From Kiritimatiellia bacterium (GTDB lineage Bacteria > Verrucomicrobiota > Kiritimatiellia > CAIQIC01 > Lenti-01): a stretch of 56,645 nucleotides of DNA. Location of the stretch: contig JAQUJC010000011.1 in assembly GCA_028681135.1 (NCBI GenBank), forward strand, positions 1 to 56,645, given 5' to 3'. How positions within the stretch are numbered: position 1 is the stretch's first letter; the number at the start of each line of letters is the position of its first letter. The notes beneath the pieces are model-generated. The model worked only from the letters and a program-made list of their open reading frames with translations. It was not told where the DNA came from and ran no database searches. Of this stretch, positions 25,983 through 34,333 are shown one piece after another. Made by a program: the position numbers and the translations under genes.

Positions 25983-26944
25983 CAGGAAATCTCCCGGTGA
26001 TGGAAGGCGGCGGCTCCGAGGGCGAGGGCGGCGGCGGACCAGGCGGCAGCGTAGGCGGTGGCCAGCCAGAAATAACTGCTCGGAATGGTCACGGCGGCAT
26101 CCAGGGCATCCACCAGCCAGAAGGCCTGGACGTTGGGCAGCAGGGCATAGGCCGTCGCACTGACCAAAGACTGGTCCACCCGCGGGCCGATAAACGAATC
26201 GGCCATGAGCCCCAGCATAAAAATGCCGCTGCACAGCAGCAGGACCGGGGCGAGTTTGAGGCGGGTAGCCAAGGCGGCGGCGAGCGCTGTGGCCATCCCA
26301 ATGCAAAGAAACAGCAGCAGGCCGACGGACAGGATGGTCCAGGAAAAATTATTCGGGAAGGTCAGATGGTCCAGCGGGGTCGGGAGGCAGGCGGCCGTCG
26401 CGACGGCCAGCAGCAGCAGCAGCAGCAGCAGAAAAAAGGCGGCGGAAGCAAAGGGGCGGCGGGTGCGGTGATTCCAGGCCCCGGCCAGAATGGGGGCCAG
26501 CAGCAGTGCGGCCAGGGCGGGGGCGGCAGCGGTCCAGTCGAGGCGCAGATCGCTGGCGCCCGCGCGTACGGCTAAGAGAGTCGCCGCCAGCGCTGCGATG
26601 GAAAATAGGGCCAGGGCCAGCACAATGCCCGTGGCGCGGGCCAGAAAAAAGGCCCCACGGGAAACCGGTTTGGCCAGAATGGTGGCGGCGGTTCCGCGGC
26701 GGAGGTCGCGGCTGAAGCCTTCGGCGGCGGCATGGGTCCCCAGCAGGAATCCGCCGACCAGATAGAAAGCCAGGGCGCTGTCGCGGATGATGCGTGCGGA
26801 ATCACCCAGAGTGTAGTTGAGCAGCAGCGGCAGCAGCAGAATGCCGACGAGACTGGCAAGAGAGACGAGCAGAAAAACCGGACGGCGGATCGCTTCGATC
26901 GCGGCGAGCCGCGCAATGGCATAGAATGGAGTGACGCATCTCAT
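25982..26944 (-). CDS. ABC-2-type permease
   Basis: The 320-residue protein has six or more hydrophobic helices and the phrase GFSRDLRRGTAATILAKPVSRG, which corresponds to the EER...T.E.L...P.s loop of ABC-2 permeases (NosY-like). A long Leu/Ala-rich helix (AFFLLLLLLLLAVATA) is encoded by a CAG-repeat-like stretch near 26,410. It sits between the thioredoxin-like gene (21 bp) and the ATPase (1-base overlap). Together they form an exporter of unknown cargo. Confidence 0.75.
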   Translation of the reverse strand: MRCVTPFYAIARLAAIEAIRRPVFLLVSLASLVGILLLPLLLNYTLGDSARIIRDSALAFYLVGGFLLGTHAAAEGFSRDLRRGTAATILAKPVSRGAFFLARATGIVLALALFSIAALAATLLAVRAGASDLRLDWTAAAPALAALLLAPILAGAWNHRTRRPFASAAFFLLLLLLLLAVATAACLPTPLDHLTFPNNFSWTILSVGLLLFLCIGMATALAAALATRLKLAPVLLLCSGIFMLGLMADSFIGPRVDQSLVSATAYALLPNVQAFWLVDALDAAVTIPSSYFWLATAYAAAWSAAALALGAAAFHHREIS

Positions 26945-26965
26945 GGGTCCACCGGACGGCTCCTA

Positions 26966-27739
26966 CTAAAATAAATCGGCATAGGCGGGGGTGCTGGCGG
27001 CCTTGAGATCGGCGAGGATTTCCTCCATCTCTTTAAGTTTCATGCCTTCGCCAGGGTTCTTGACGAAGGGCCAGAAGCGGCCGGGGAAGGTGCTGCCTGG
27101 CTTGATGATTAGCAGGGCGGGGGTTTTGGTGACGCGGTAGGTGGCGGCCAGGGCCTGGGCATCCTTTTTGCCAGGGAGGGTGATTTCCATCTGGAGGTAA
27201 TAGCGCATGGCTTTGCGCCAGGCCATATCGCCGGCAACTTTCTTTTCATACCAGCCGCACAGGCCGCTTTCACCGCTGACAAAGGGATTCTTGAAATAGA
27301 TGAATAGGCAGGCGCCGGTTTCTTTTTGCAGCGCTAGCAGGTCATCGTGATCACGGGGGTCTTTGGACACTTTGGTCGGGAGACCCTCGAATGTCGGGGA
27401 ATCGATCAGAGCTTGCAGCGCAGGATCGGCGGTTTGGCCGTAGCGGGATGCCGCGGGCGGGCGGCTATTTGTAGAAGCGGACCGGTCGGTGGGCGGGGTG
27501 CCGCCAAACGACCACGACGAGGACTCGGCGGCCGGCTGGGCGGTGCTGTCGCTGGATAAGCTGGCGGGGGGCTCGGCGGGGGCCGGGGCCGGGGCAGCGG
27601 GGGCCGCCGCCGGCGACGAGCGGTCAAAGCGCGAGCGGTCAAATTTCTTGCGCTGGAATTGGATGCGTTGCTGGGCCACGCCGGAGAGCGGGAGCACAGT
27701 GGCTATCAGGAGAATGGCAACAGGGTTGAAGCGGATCAT
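26966..27739 (-). CDS. Secreted thioredoxin-fold protein without CxxC
   Basis: The 257-residue protein has a signal peptide (~1-22, ending GVAQ), then a ~75-residue Ala/Pro/Ser linker (~40-105) and a C-terminal thioredoxin-like domain (~120-245). The domain shows ACLFIYFKNPF (strand before the active site), LCGWYEKKV in place of CxxC, and YRVTKTPALLIIKPG with the cis-Pro. Only one cysteine is present at the active-site position, so classical disulphide exchange is unlikely. It lies 13 bp downstream of mgtE copy 2 and 21 bp upstream of the ABC permease. Role unknown. Confidence 0.6.
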   Translation of the reverse strand: MIRFNPVAILLIATVLPLSGVAQQRIQFQRKKFDRSRFDRSSPAAAPAAPAPAPAEPPASLSSDSTAQPAAESSSWSFGGTPPTDRSASTNSRPPAASRYGQTADPALQALIDSPTFEGLPTKVSKDPRDHDDLLALQKETGACLFIYFKNPFVSGESGLCGWYEKKVAGDMAWRKAMRYYLQMEITLPGKKDAQALAATYRVTKTPALLIIKPGSTFPGRFWPFVKNPGEGMKLKEMEEILADLKAASTPAYADLF

Positions 27740-27752
27740 GGTTGGACTCCTT

Positions 27753-29099
27753 TCAAGTGTAGAGGATGAGGGTCGCGATGGAAAAATAGATGAGTACGCC
27801 CAGGATATCGGCCACGGAGGTGATGAGCGGGACGCTGGCGGTGGCGGGGTCGAGGTCGAAGCGATTCAGGGCCATCGGCAGGACAATGCCGGTCAGGCTG
27901 CCAACAACCACGATGGAGACCATGCTGATGGCCACGATGAGGGCGACTTGCACGCTACCCAGAAGCCAGCCGAGCAGGAAGGCCGCGGCGGCCATGACCA
28001 GGCCGATGCAAAGGCTGACACCGATTTCGCGCAGGAACAGGCGCCACCAATCGCCGCTCCCGATCTCGCCGGTGGCGATGGCACGCACCACCAGTGTGGC
28101 GGCCTGGGCGCCGGCATTGCCGCCGCTGCCCAGGAGCAGAGGCAGCAGGGCGACCAGCGCGGCGAGCTTGGCAATGGTGCCTTCAAACATTTTGATGCCC
28201 ATGCCCGTGAAGATGTTGACCACGACCAGGCCCAACAGCCAGCCAATCCGTTTGCGAAAAAGCAGGCCGAGGGTGGCATTTTTCAGGCTGACATTCAGCG
28301 GCTGCACGGTCGCCAGTTTGTGGAAGTCCTCCGTGGCCTCTTCTTCGGCCACATCCAGAATGTCGTCGATGGTGACAATGCCCATCAGAATGCCGTCGGC
28401 ATCCACGACAGGTAGCGCGTACAGGTCGTACTTGCGAAAAACTTGTACGGCTTCTTCACGGTCTTGCAAAGAGCGCAGGCAGGCAAAATGGCCATCGAGC
28501 AAGTCGCTGATACGTGCCGAGGGATCGGCCAGCAGCAACTTGCGCAGGCGGAGCTCATCGGTGAGACGCTCGTTTTCGTCGATGATGTAGATCATCGCCA
28601 TCGTTTCCGAGTCAAAGCCGGTTTTGCGTAAATGATCCAGCGCCTGGGAGACGGACCACTCGGGCCGAACCGTGACATAACGGTCGGTCATCAGGCGGCC
28701 CACGCTGTCTTCGGGATAACTCAGCAGCGCGAGGGCCTTCTTGCGGTCTTGTTCGCTCAGCAGCCCGAGCAGGCGCTGAGTGACGCGCGCGGGGAGTTCC
28801 TCAAAGAGCGCGGTCCGGTCATCGGGGGGCAACGCGGCGAGAACCTGGCGGACTTCTTCCTGGGCCAGCTCCTCGATCAGGCGATTCTGAAACAGGGGTT
28901 CCAGCAGCGAAAAGACCTCGTCGGCCAGGTGGCGCGGTAAAACGCGAAAGAGCAGGACCCGGTCTTTATCGGTAATGGCCGTTAACAACTCCGCAATTTC
29001 GGGAGCGGGTTGTTGAATGATGAAAGTCCGTAACTCGTTGAGCCGCCCCGTATGAAGAAGCTCGAGAATCTCCGGCAGCAGCAGATGGCGCAAGATCAT
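27753..29099 (-). CDS. mgtE: Magnesium transporter MgtE (copy 2)
   Basis: The 448-residue protein has exactly the length and layout of copy 1 at 20,539: a helical N-domain, two CBS domains (DLYALPVVDADGILMGIVTIDD) and five membrane helices ending in PLITSVADILGVLIYFSIA. The true start is the ATG at 29,099, which begins MILRHLLLPEILELLHTGRL like copy 1. The open frame continues upstream to 29,597 but that part antisenses the methyltransferase. A CGTGGAACTCCACG hairpin sits immediately 5' of the ATG. It is the first gene of a probable operon with the thioredoxin-like and ABC genes. Confidence 0.9.
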   Translation of the reverse strand: MILRHLLLPEILELLHTGRLNELRTFIIQQPAPEIAELLTAITDKDRVLLFRVLPRHLADEVFSLLEPLFQNRLIEELAQEEVRQVLAALPPDDRTALFEELPARVTQRLLGLLSEQDRKKALALLSYPEDSVGRLMTDRYVTVRPEWSVSQALDHLRKTGFDSETMAMIYIIDENERLTDELRLRKLLLADPSARISDLLDGHFACLRSLQDREEAVQVFRKYDLYALPVVDADGILMGIVTIDDILDVAEEEATEDFHKLATVQPLNVSLKNATLGLLFRKRIGWLLGLVVVNIFTGMGIKMFEGTIAKLAALVALLPLLLGSGGNAGAQAATLVVRAIATGEIGSGDWWRLFLREIGVSLCIGLVMAAAAFLLGWLLGSVQVALIVAISMVSIVVVGSLTGIVLPMALNRFDLDPATASVPLITSVADILGVLIYFSIATLILYT

Positions 29100-29296
29100 C
29101 GTGGAACTCCACGATGTCTGGTGAAGCTCGACTGGCAAAAAGGGGTGGCGACAAGACCCAAATTCATGGGCAGCATCATGCACATAGCAGGCGGAATACT
29201 CAAGCAAGGAAGTCGCGCCTGCTGCTGTGCTCCCATCGCGTAAAGACTGTAGGGGCTGGACAAATCCCTCATGGATGCGGCATAGTGCCACGTTAT

Positions 29297-30184
29297 ATGA
29301 ACGAAACCCTGCCCATGGATATTTCTGCGGAAGTCGTTTCCCTGCGAATGAAAATCTTTCTGCGGTCGCCCTTGCGCCGCCAGTTATTGTCCCGGCTGAT
29401 GCGGTTGCTGGACAAAACGGGGGGGCAGCGCGTGCTGGAAATGGTGGCCGACGATGCCATCGGAGCAGCCATGCGCCATGCGGGCGGAGGGGGGGGGGCC
29501 GCCTGGAGCACCGTGGCTGTTTCGGAGACCCACGCCGAAGTGCTGACGGAAACGGGCCTGGATGGCATCCACCTCGCGGACCTGCCCTTGTTGCCATTTG
29601 AAGATGGGACGTTTGATGCGGTCGTGATTAGCGACATGCTTGAATACGTCAAGGATCCAACGGCCCTGATGGCCGATCTTCACCGAATACTGGCGCCCAA
29701 AACTAAGTTGATTTTGCATGTGCGCCGTCGACGACGCAGTCTGGTCGGTCTGTTTCGTCGGTTGGCCGGGTTGACGGACCCCACCCGGCCCATGGTGTCT
29801 ACAGGCTTTACGCCGCCCGAATTGTTTGACGTGCTCAAGGACGGATTTGATGTTCAGGAAACCTCGGGCTATGGGCGGTTCTTTACCGAATTTACCAATT
29901 TGCTGGCCGAACTCTTTTCGGGCGTCATTCCGGCGTCGTGTGAACCGGCCGCATTAGTGGAAAAGCGACTGCGCCGCACCGCCGTGGTCTACACGGTGTT
30001 TATCCCTCTGTTCTGGCTGGCGCAACTGCTGGATACGGTCTTTTTCTTCCTGCCGGACCATCATGTGGTGTTGCGCGCGCGCCGCCGCATGTTATGGGTG
30101 CCCCGGGTGACACCGCACCTGCGCGACGGACGCAACATCGCCGAAGCGACCTTGGGGTATCGAATCGGCACCACCATCACCTAG
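29297..30184 (+). CDS. SAM-dependent methyltransferase, class I
   Basis: The protein is 295 residues from the ATG at 29,297. A glycine-rich segment (G10 tract at 29,489-29,498, encoding GGGGG) precedes the core. The methyltransferase core has LPLLPFEDGTFDAVVISDMLEYVKD (motifs II/post-I) and DLHRILAPKTKLILHV (motif III), typical of type-11 methyltransferases. Motif I is poor. A hydrophobic stretch (VYTVFIPLFWLAQLLDTVFFF) near residue 240 suggests membrane association. It is divergent from mgtE copy 2. The substrate is unknown; quinone- or lipid-type acceptors are possible. Confidence 0.65.
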   Translation: MNETLPMDISAEVVSLRMKIFLRSPLRRQLLSRLMRLLDKTGGQRVLEMVADDAIGAAMRHAGGGGGAAWSTVAVSETHAEVLTETGLDGIHLADLPLLPFEDGTFDAVVISDMLEYVKDPTALMADLHRILAPKTKLILHVRRRRRSLVGLFRRLAGLTDPTRPMVSTGFTPPELFDVLKDGFDVQETSGYGRFFTEFTNLLAELFSGVIPASCEPAALVEKRLRRTAVVYTVFIPLFWLAQLLDTVFFFLPDHHVVLRARRRMLWVPRVTPHLRDGRNIAEATLGYRIGTTIT

Positions 30185-30189
30185 AGCCG

Positions 30190-30335
30190 TTTAAGATATT
30201 CTGTAGCCGGTATGGGTTCTCAAACAGACCGGCTTGGCAGGGATGCCTCGCCCTAGCGGGGTCGGCATTGAACGCTGTTGGTAGGGCGAACCCTCCGGGT
30301 GAGCCGCGGCTGTTAGAGTCGGAACAAGGCTATCC
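30190..30335. repeat. Intergenic hairpin-rich repeat between convergent genes
   Basis: A stem GCCGGT (30,206-30,211) with ACCGGC (30,228-30,233) is followed by a second stem built from GATGCC...GGCAT around GCCCTAGCGGGG, and by a GGTAGGGCGAACCCTCCGGG segment. It lies between the convergent methyltransferase and giant secreted protein genes. It could serve as a bidirectional terminator and resembles dispersed intergenic repeats. Confidence 0.45.
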
Positions 30336-30374
30336 AATTTCTTAAAGTGCTCTAAGGCGAGGGGGGAGCAGCAA

Positions 30375-33300
30375 TCAGGGGATAAGCTCCCGGGCCCTCA
30401 CCCGGAAAAAACGAGTGGGACTGGCGTTGACTTCCGTGTTGGTCCAGAGGGTTTGGGTGATGGGCCATTGGGAGGTTGGCGGGAAGGGCTGCCAGTTGTG
30501 ATTATTCAGCCGGTCACAATATTCCACGGTGAACGTCACGCTGGAGTTAGCGTTGCTGCGCCAGATGCCAACCCACTCGATGATCTGGGTCTCCACGTGT
30601 TCTAATTCCTGTGTCACCACCTGGTCAAATTCATTGGTATAGATCTGGATACCGCCGGATTCCATGTGGGACGTGATCCGGGAGATGTGGCCTTCCTGGC
30701 GAAGCACAAAGGCGCGGGGGGAACCCTCATATAGCCCCGTCCCACAAATTTCATTCTGATTGTTGATTCCGGTGGCATTGGTGAGCACCCAGCCGGAACT
30801 CGCCGCGATCAGGTCATTCAGATTTGTCATGATCCCGTCGCGCCAGAGAAAGGCCTGATTGGTTTGGGATGGGCGGGTGGCCATACCAACGACCCAGCCG
30901 TGGCCGTTGAGGGCGTTCGCAAACGAATTGTTGGTCGGGCTTCCCAGCGCGCCGAGATCGCGCATCAGGAGGTTGGTGGTTTGGATATTGCTGTAAGTCG
31001 GCAAATTCCAGACGCCGTTGGAGGGGGTGACGAGAAAGGCGTGCCGGGGCCAACTGGACGCGTAGTTGGTCGAGGCCCAGCCCACGACTTGACCGGAGGC
31101 ATTGATGGCCTGGGCTATTCCCCACTGTCCGCCCAGCGTACCGAGCACCTTCATTTCACCCTGGTCGTGAAGACCGTTGCTATTGGCGTCCCACCAGATC
31201 ATGGGCCACGTTCGATTGGAGTGGGGGATATCCAGCACGGTGTAGCCGGCAATATAGCCGTTGGAGTTGATTCCGAGGCCGCCGGCGGTCTCTTTGTTGT
31301 GATAGGGCGTAATCCCAATGAATTGGTTGGACCGCCATAAATAGGGGCCGAAATAGAAATTGGATCCCGGCGGGGGATAGCTCCACCCGGTCACTTCCGT
31401 ATTATCGTTAATACCTAACGCCTGGCTATGCGGTCCGCCCCAGGTGCCCAGATCGACCAGGGTGTTGGTGATGTAGAGGAAGGCGTGAAAGTTTGTTCCG
31501 GACACATCGGCCGTGCCCACGATCTCGCCGTGGTTATTGATGGCCGTGGCCACGCTGGAGGTGCCGCCGGGCAGGAATCCCAGGCCCGTCAGAGTGCCGT
31601 TGGCCCACACAAAGGCCTGAGTGTGCCCGGTGCTAATCTGCGACCAGCCGACCACCTGGCCCGCATCGTTGATGCCGGTGGCCGCAACATTGGTGCCGCC
31701 CAGCGTGCCAAGATCGATCACTTGATATTCCGTATTCCAGTTGGTGACCACGGGAACGGTGAGGCTCACCTGGGCCGAATCGGAATCCGACACCCCTGTG
31801 CCGATTACACTGAAGGCGGTAGCGGTGGCGGTATTCACAAAAGATGCATTGATCTCCGATTCAAAATACAGGTTTGTGGCTTCTCCGGTGGCCAGCGCCC
31901 CCAGAACCAAGTCTGGGAATCCGGACAACCCCGCATCGCGGAGCATCACATTGGTCAGCGTTGTGTCCCCAGTATTGGAAACCGCGAAGCAATAGGTAAT
32001 GGCGGTCCCGCTGTCCCCTGAAACTTGCTCGGACCCGGGAAAGGAGGTCCCGCTGTCATGTCCCAGATAAACGGTTTTCTGCAGTTGCAGGGCTGGGTTG
32101 ATGACTTCTACAGTGGCGCTATCCTGATCGCTGATCGGGTCTGAATTCGGGTCGCTTCCATCCACAATGGCGAGATTGGTCAGGCTGCCGGTCACCACTG
32201 CTTCCACTGACGTGGAGAATATGCCGCCGGCGGCCAGGGTTCCGATTTCGATGGGAGGAATACCGAGCCGGTCATCCGTGAGGGTGAGCGCATTCAAATT
32301 GGTGTTTCCGTTGTTTTCCACGACAAAACAGTAGGTGACCGGGGTGCCGTTGGTGGCCTGGAGAAAATCAGCGCCCGGGCAGGATACGCCGCCGTCGTGG
32401 CCGCGATAGACGGTTTTCTGGAGTGCCAGACTGGAGATGATTTCCAGCACCTCGGCCGTGTCCTCGTCCGTGACGGGAAGACCGTCGGGGTCTTCGCCCG
32501 ACACCGTGGCCGTGTTGCGCAAATCACCGCTAATGACCGCCTCGACATAGGAGGTGCTCACCATGCCGGTTGACACGGTGCCCAGCTCGATCGGCGGGAT
32601 GCCTAACGCCACATCCTGGATCGTGACGTTTGTCAGCACCGTCCCCCCCGTATTGGAGACGCGAAACACATAGGTGACGGCCGCGCCGTTGGTGCCCTGA
32701 ACGCTTTCGGAGCCGGGGGCCGAAGCGCCGCCATCATGCCCCAGATAGACGGTTTTCTGGAGGTCGATGGCGGGGGGCGCCAGGCAGAGTATTTCCTGGC
32801 CGTCGTTCAGGCTGCCGCGTGAATGCGGCCGCGGCGTCACCCATGTGAATGCCGAATAGGCCGTTCCCGTACCGATCAGTTGAAGCGAATAACCCACGGG
32901 GGTCGTGCTATATTCCCGCACCCCGATGTCAATGGAGGTCATGCCCAACGCCGGGCCATCGGAAGCCGTGAGAATACCGTTATAGCTGAGGAATTGGATG
33001 ACGTTGGTTCCTTTGACCAGGGCGATACCATCGCTGGGTCCATTTTGAAGGCCGTTGAGAGGATATTTGAACCACGTCGCTCCAAATCCGCATTGCTCGT
33101 CATTCAACGTTCCTGACAACGCGTTGGAATTGTAGGTCTTGCCGTCATTGCCATTATACAGGATCAAGGAGTACTCGCTGAGCACGGAGCCGGCCGTTCC
33201 GGCGATCTCCACGCCCTCATTTTCATCGGTTCCGGCGTTGTCATAATGAATCTCGTTGATCCAAATGTCTTCATCGGCATTGGGATTGATGATCTGGAAT

Positions 33301-34160
33301 GAAACCACATTGCTTTCCGCTCCGTCGATATCACTGGCGATGAACGTCATTTCCAGTTGTTGTCCGGCCTGGTCTTCGCTGGGGGTAAAGCGCAGGGTGC
33401 CCACCCCTCCGGTGGAGGAAAGGGTGGCGTTTGAAGGGTTGCCTGCAACCGTCAGCGAAATGACATCGCGGTCTGCCGGATCGTAGGCCCTGATCGGCAC
33501 GTCCAGTTCCATTCCCACAAATGCCGTATAGTCGCTCATGTCCAGCAGCACCGGCGGCTGGTTGGTCAGGAACGACAGACCATGGAGCTGCCGCCCCGGA
33601 GAGGCACGCGCACTGTTGGTTGTGGCGAGATAGTGGTTGGTAAACGCACCGATGCCATCGGGGTTCCGTGTATAGGAAATGGCATTGTGTGATGCCGTCA
33701 CCTGATAGCTCACTTGGTCCACCAGTGTGGTGGGCGAAGCGAAAAGGCTGACCGTTTCCGCATCATTGTTGAGGTTGAGGCCGTTGCCGGTTGAAATCTG
33801 GGCGGGCGGGTTGGAGAAATTCATCAGGCTTCCGCCGCCGAAGACCACGATCGAGCCCCCGGGCGGCAGGATGCGCGAGCTGAACACATGGCGCCGGATA
33901 GTGGTGTTGGCATCCGTCAGCCAAAGGCCGGCCACGTCGATGGAATTCGTGGAGGTATTGAGCAGCTCGATAAATTCGTCATCGAAGGAGCTGTACGCGC
34001 CATCCTGATTGGCATCCACATAGAAGCCGGCAGCATTCGTTGGACTGGGAAGGAGTTCATTGATGACGAGTCCCTCGTATTGGCCAAAAACGAGGGGGCG
34101 GATCATGAGCACAGCCGCGGCGGCGCCCCACCATATCCAGTGGAATGTACGCTTCATCAT
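30375..34160 (-). CDS. Giant secreted protein: lamin-tail, DUF11 and HAF repeats
   Basis: A 1261-residue secreted protein with a signal peptide at ~1-26. A lamin-tail domain (~27-165; VINELLPSP, EFIELLNTS) and a cadherin-like beta domain (~205-290) follow. A second lamin-tail-like segment (~295-455; WINEIHYDNAGTDENEGVEI) comes next. Three DUF11-type repeats start near 463, 577 and 690, each with (I/L)xLQKTVYxGHDxG. About six HAF-type repeats (~808-1115; VIDLGTLGG...GINDAGQVVG, HAFLW) and a C-terminal beta domain ending FFRVRARELIP close it. There is no LPxTG or PEP-CTERM anchor. The architecture fits an adhesin or matrix protein. The HAF part may form a beta-propeller. Confidence 0.8.
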   Translation of the reverse strand: MMKRTFHWIWWGAAAAVLMIRPLVFGQYEGLVINELLPSPTNAAGFYVDANQDGAYSSFDDEFIELLNTSTNSIDVAGLWLTDANTTIRRHVFSSRILPPGGSIVVFGGGSLMNFSNPPAQISTGNGLNLNNDAETVSLFASPTTLVDQVSYQVTASHNAISYTRNPDGIGAFTNHYLATTNSARASPGRQLHGLSFLTNQPPVLLDMSDYTAFVGMELDVPIRAYDPADRDVISLTVAGNPSNATLSSTGGVGTLRFTPSEDQAGQQLEMTFIASDIDGAESNVVSFQIINPNADEDIWINEIHYDNAGTDENEGVEIAGTAGSVLSEYSLILYNGNDGKTYNSNALSGTLNDEQCGFGATWFKYPLNGLQNGPSDGIALVKGTNVIQFLSYNGILTASDGPALGMTSIDIGVREYSTTPVGYSLQLIGTGTAYSAFTWVTPRPHSRGSLNDGQEILCLAPPAIDLQKTVYLGHDGGASAPGSESVQGTNGAAVTYVFRVSNTGGTVLTNVTIQDVALGIPPIELGTVSTGMVSTSYVEAVISGDLRNTATVSGEDPDGLPVTDEDTAEVLEIISSLALQKTVYRGHDGGVSCPGADFLQATNGTPVTYCFVVENNGNTNLNALTLTDDRLGIPPIEIGTLAAGGIFSTSVEAVVTGSLTNLAIVDGSDPNSDPISDQDSATVEVINPALQLQKTVYLGHDSGTSFPGSEQVSGDSGTAITYCFAVSNTGDTTLTNVMLRDAGLSGFPDLVLGALATGEATNLYFESEINASFVNTATATAFSVIGTGVSDSDSAQVSLTVPVVTNWNTEYQVIDLGTLGGTNVAATGINDAGQVVGWSQISTGHTQAFVWANGTLTGLGFLPGGTSSVATAINNHGEIVGTADVSGTNFHAFLYITNTLVDLGTWGGPHSQALGINDNTEVTGWSYPPPGSNFYFGPYLWRSNQFIGITPYHNKETAGGLGINSNGYIAGYTVLDIPHSNRTWPMIWWDANSNGLHDQGEMKVLGTLGGQWGIAQAINASGQVVGWASTNYASSWPRHAFLVTPSNGVWNLPTYSNIQTTNLLMRDLGALGSPTNNSFANALNGHGWVVGMATRPSQTNQAFLWRDGIMTNLNDLIAASSGWVLTNATGINNQNEICGTGLYEGSPRAFVLRQEGHISRITSHMESGGIQIYTNEFDQVVTQELEHVETQIIEWVGIWRSNANSSVTFTVEYCDRLNNHNWQPFPPTSQWPITQTLWTNTEVNASPTRFFRVRARELIP

Positions 34161-34333
34161 GATTGCTTGTCGTATGGTTGCAAATATTTCACTGCCGATT
34201 TTGTCGTTGAATGGGATCGTAAACTCGGTTGAAATCCTTCTGTTTTCACTGTTTTATCCACCGTCGACAGTCTATCGGAATCCGCGGGCAGGTCAATGGA
34301 CAAGGGCCGCGGAGCTGAATCGATTATAGGTGA

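Noticed and set aside
29100..29230. M-box riboswitch upstream of mgtE
   Set aside because: Neither mgtE leader shows the conserved M-box elements; only a small CGTGGAACTCCACG hairpin is seen.
29100..29597. N-terminal extension of MgtE copy 2
   Set aside because: Antisense to the methyltransferase; copy 1 starts at the equivalent of 29,099.
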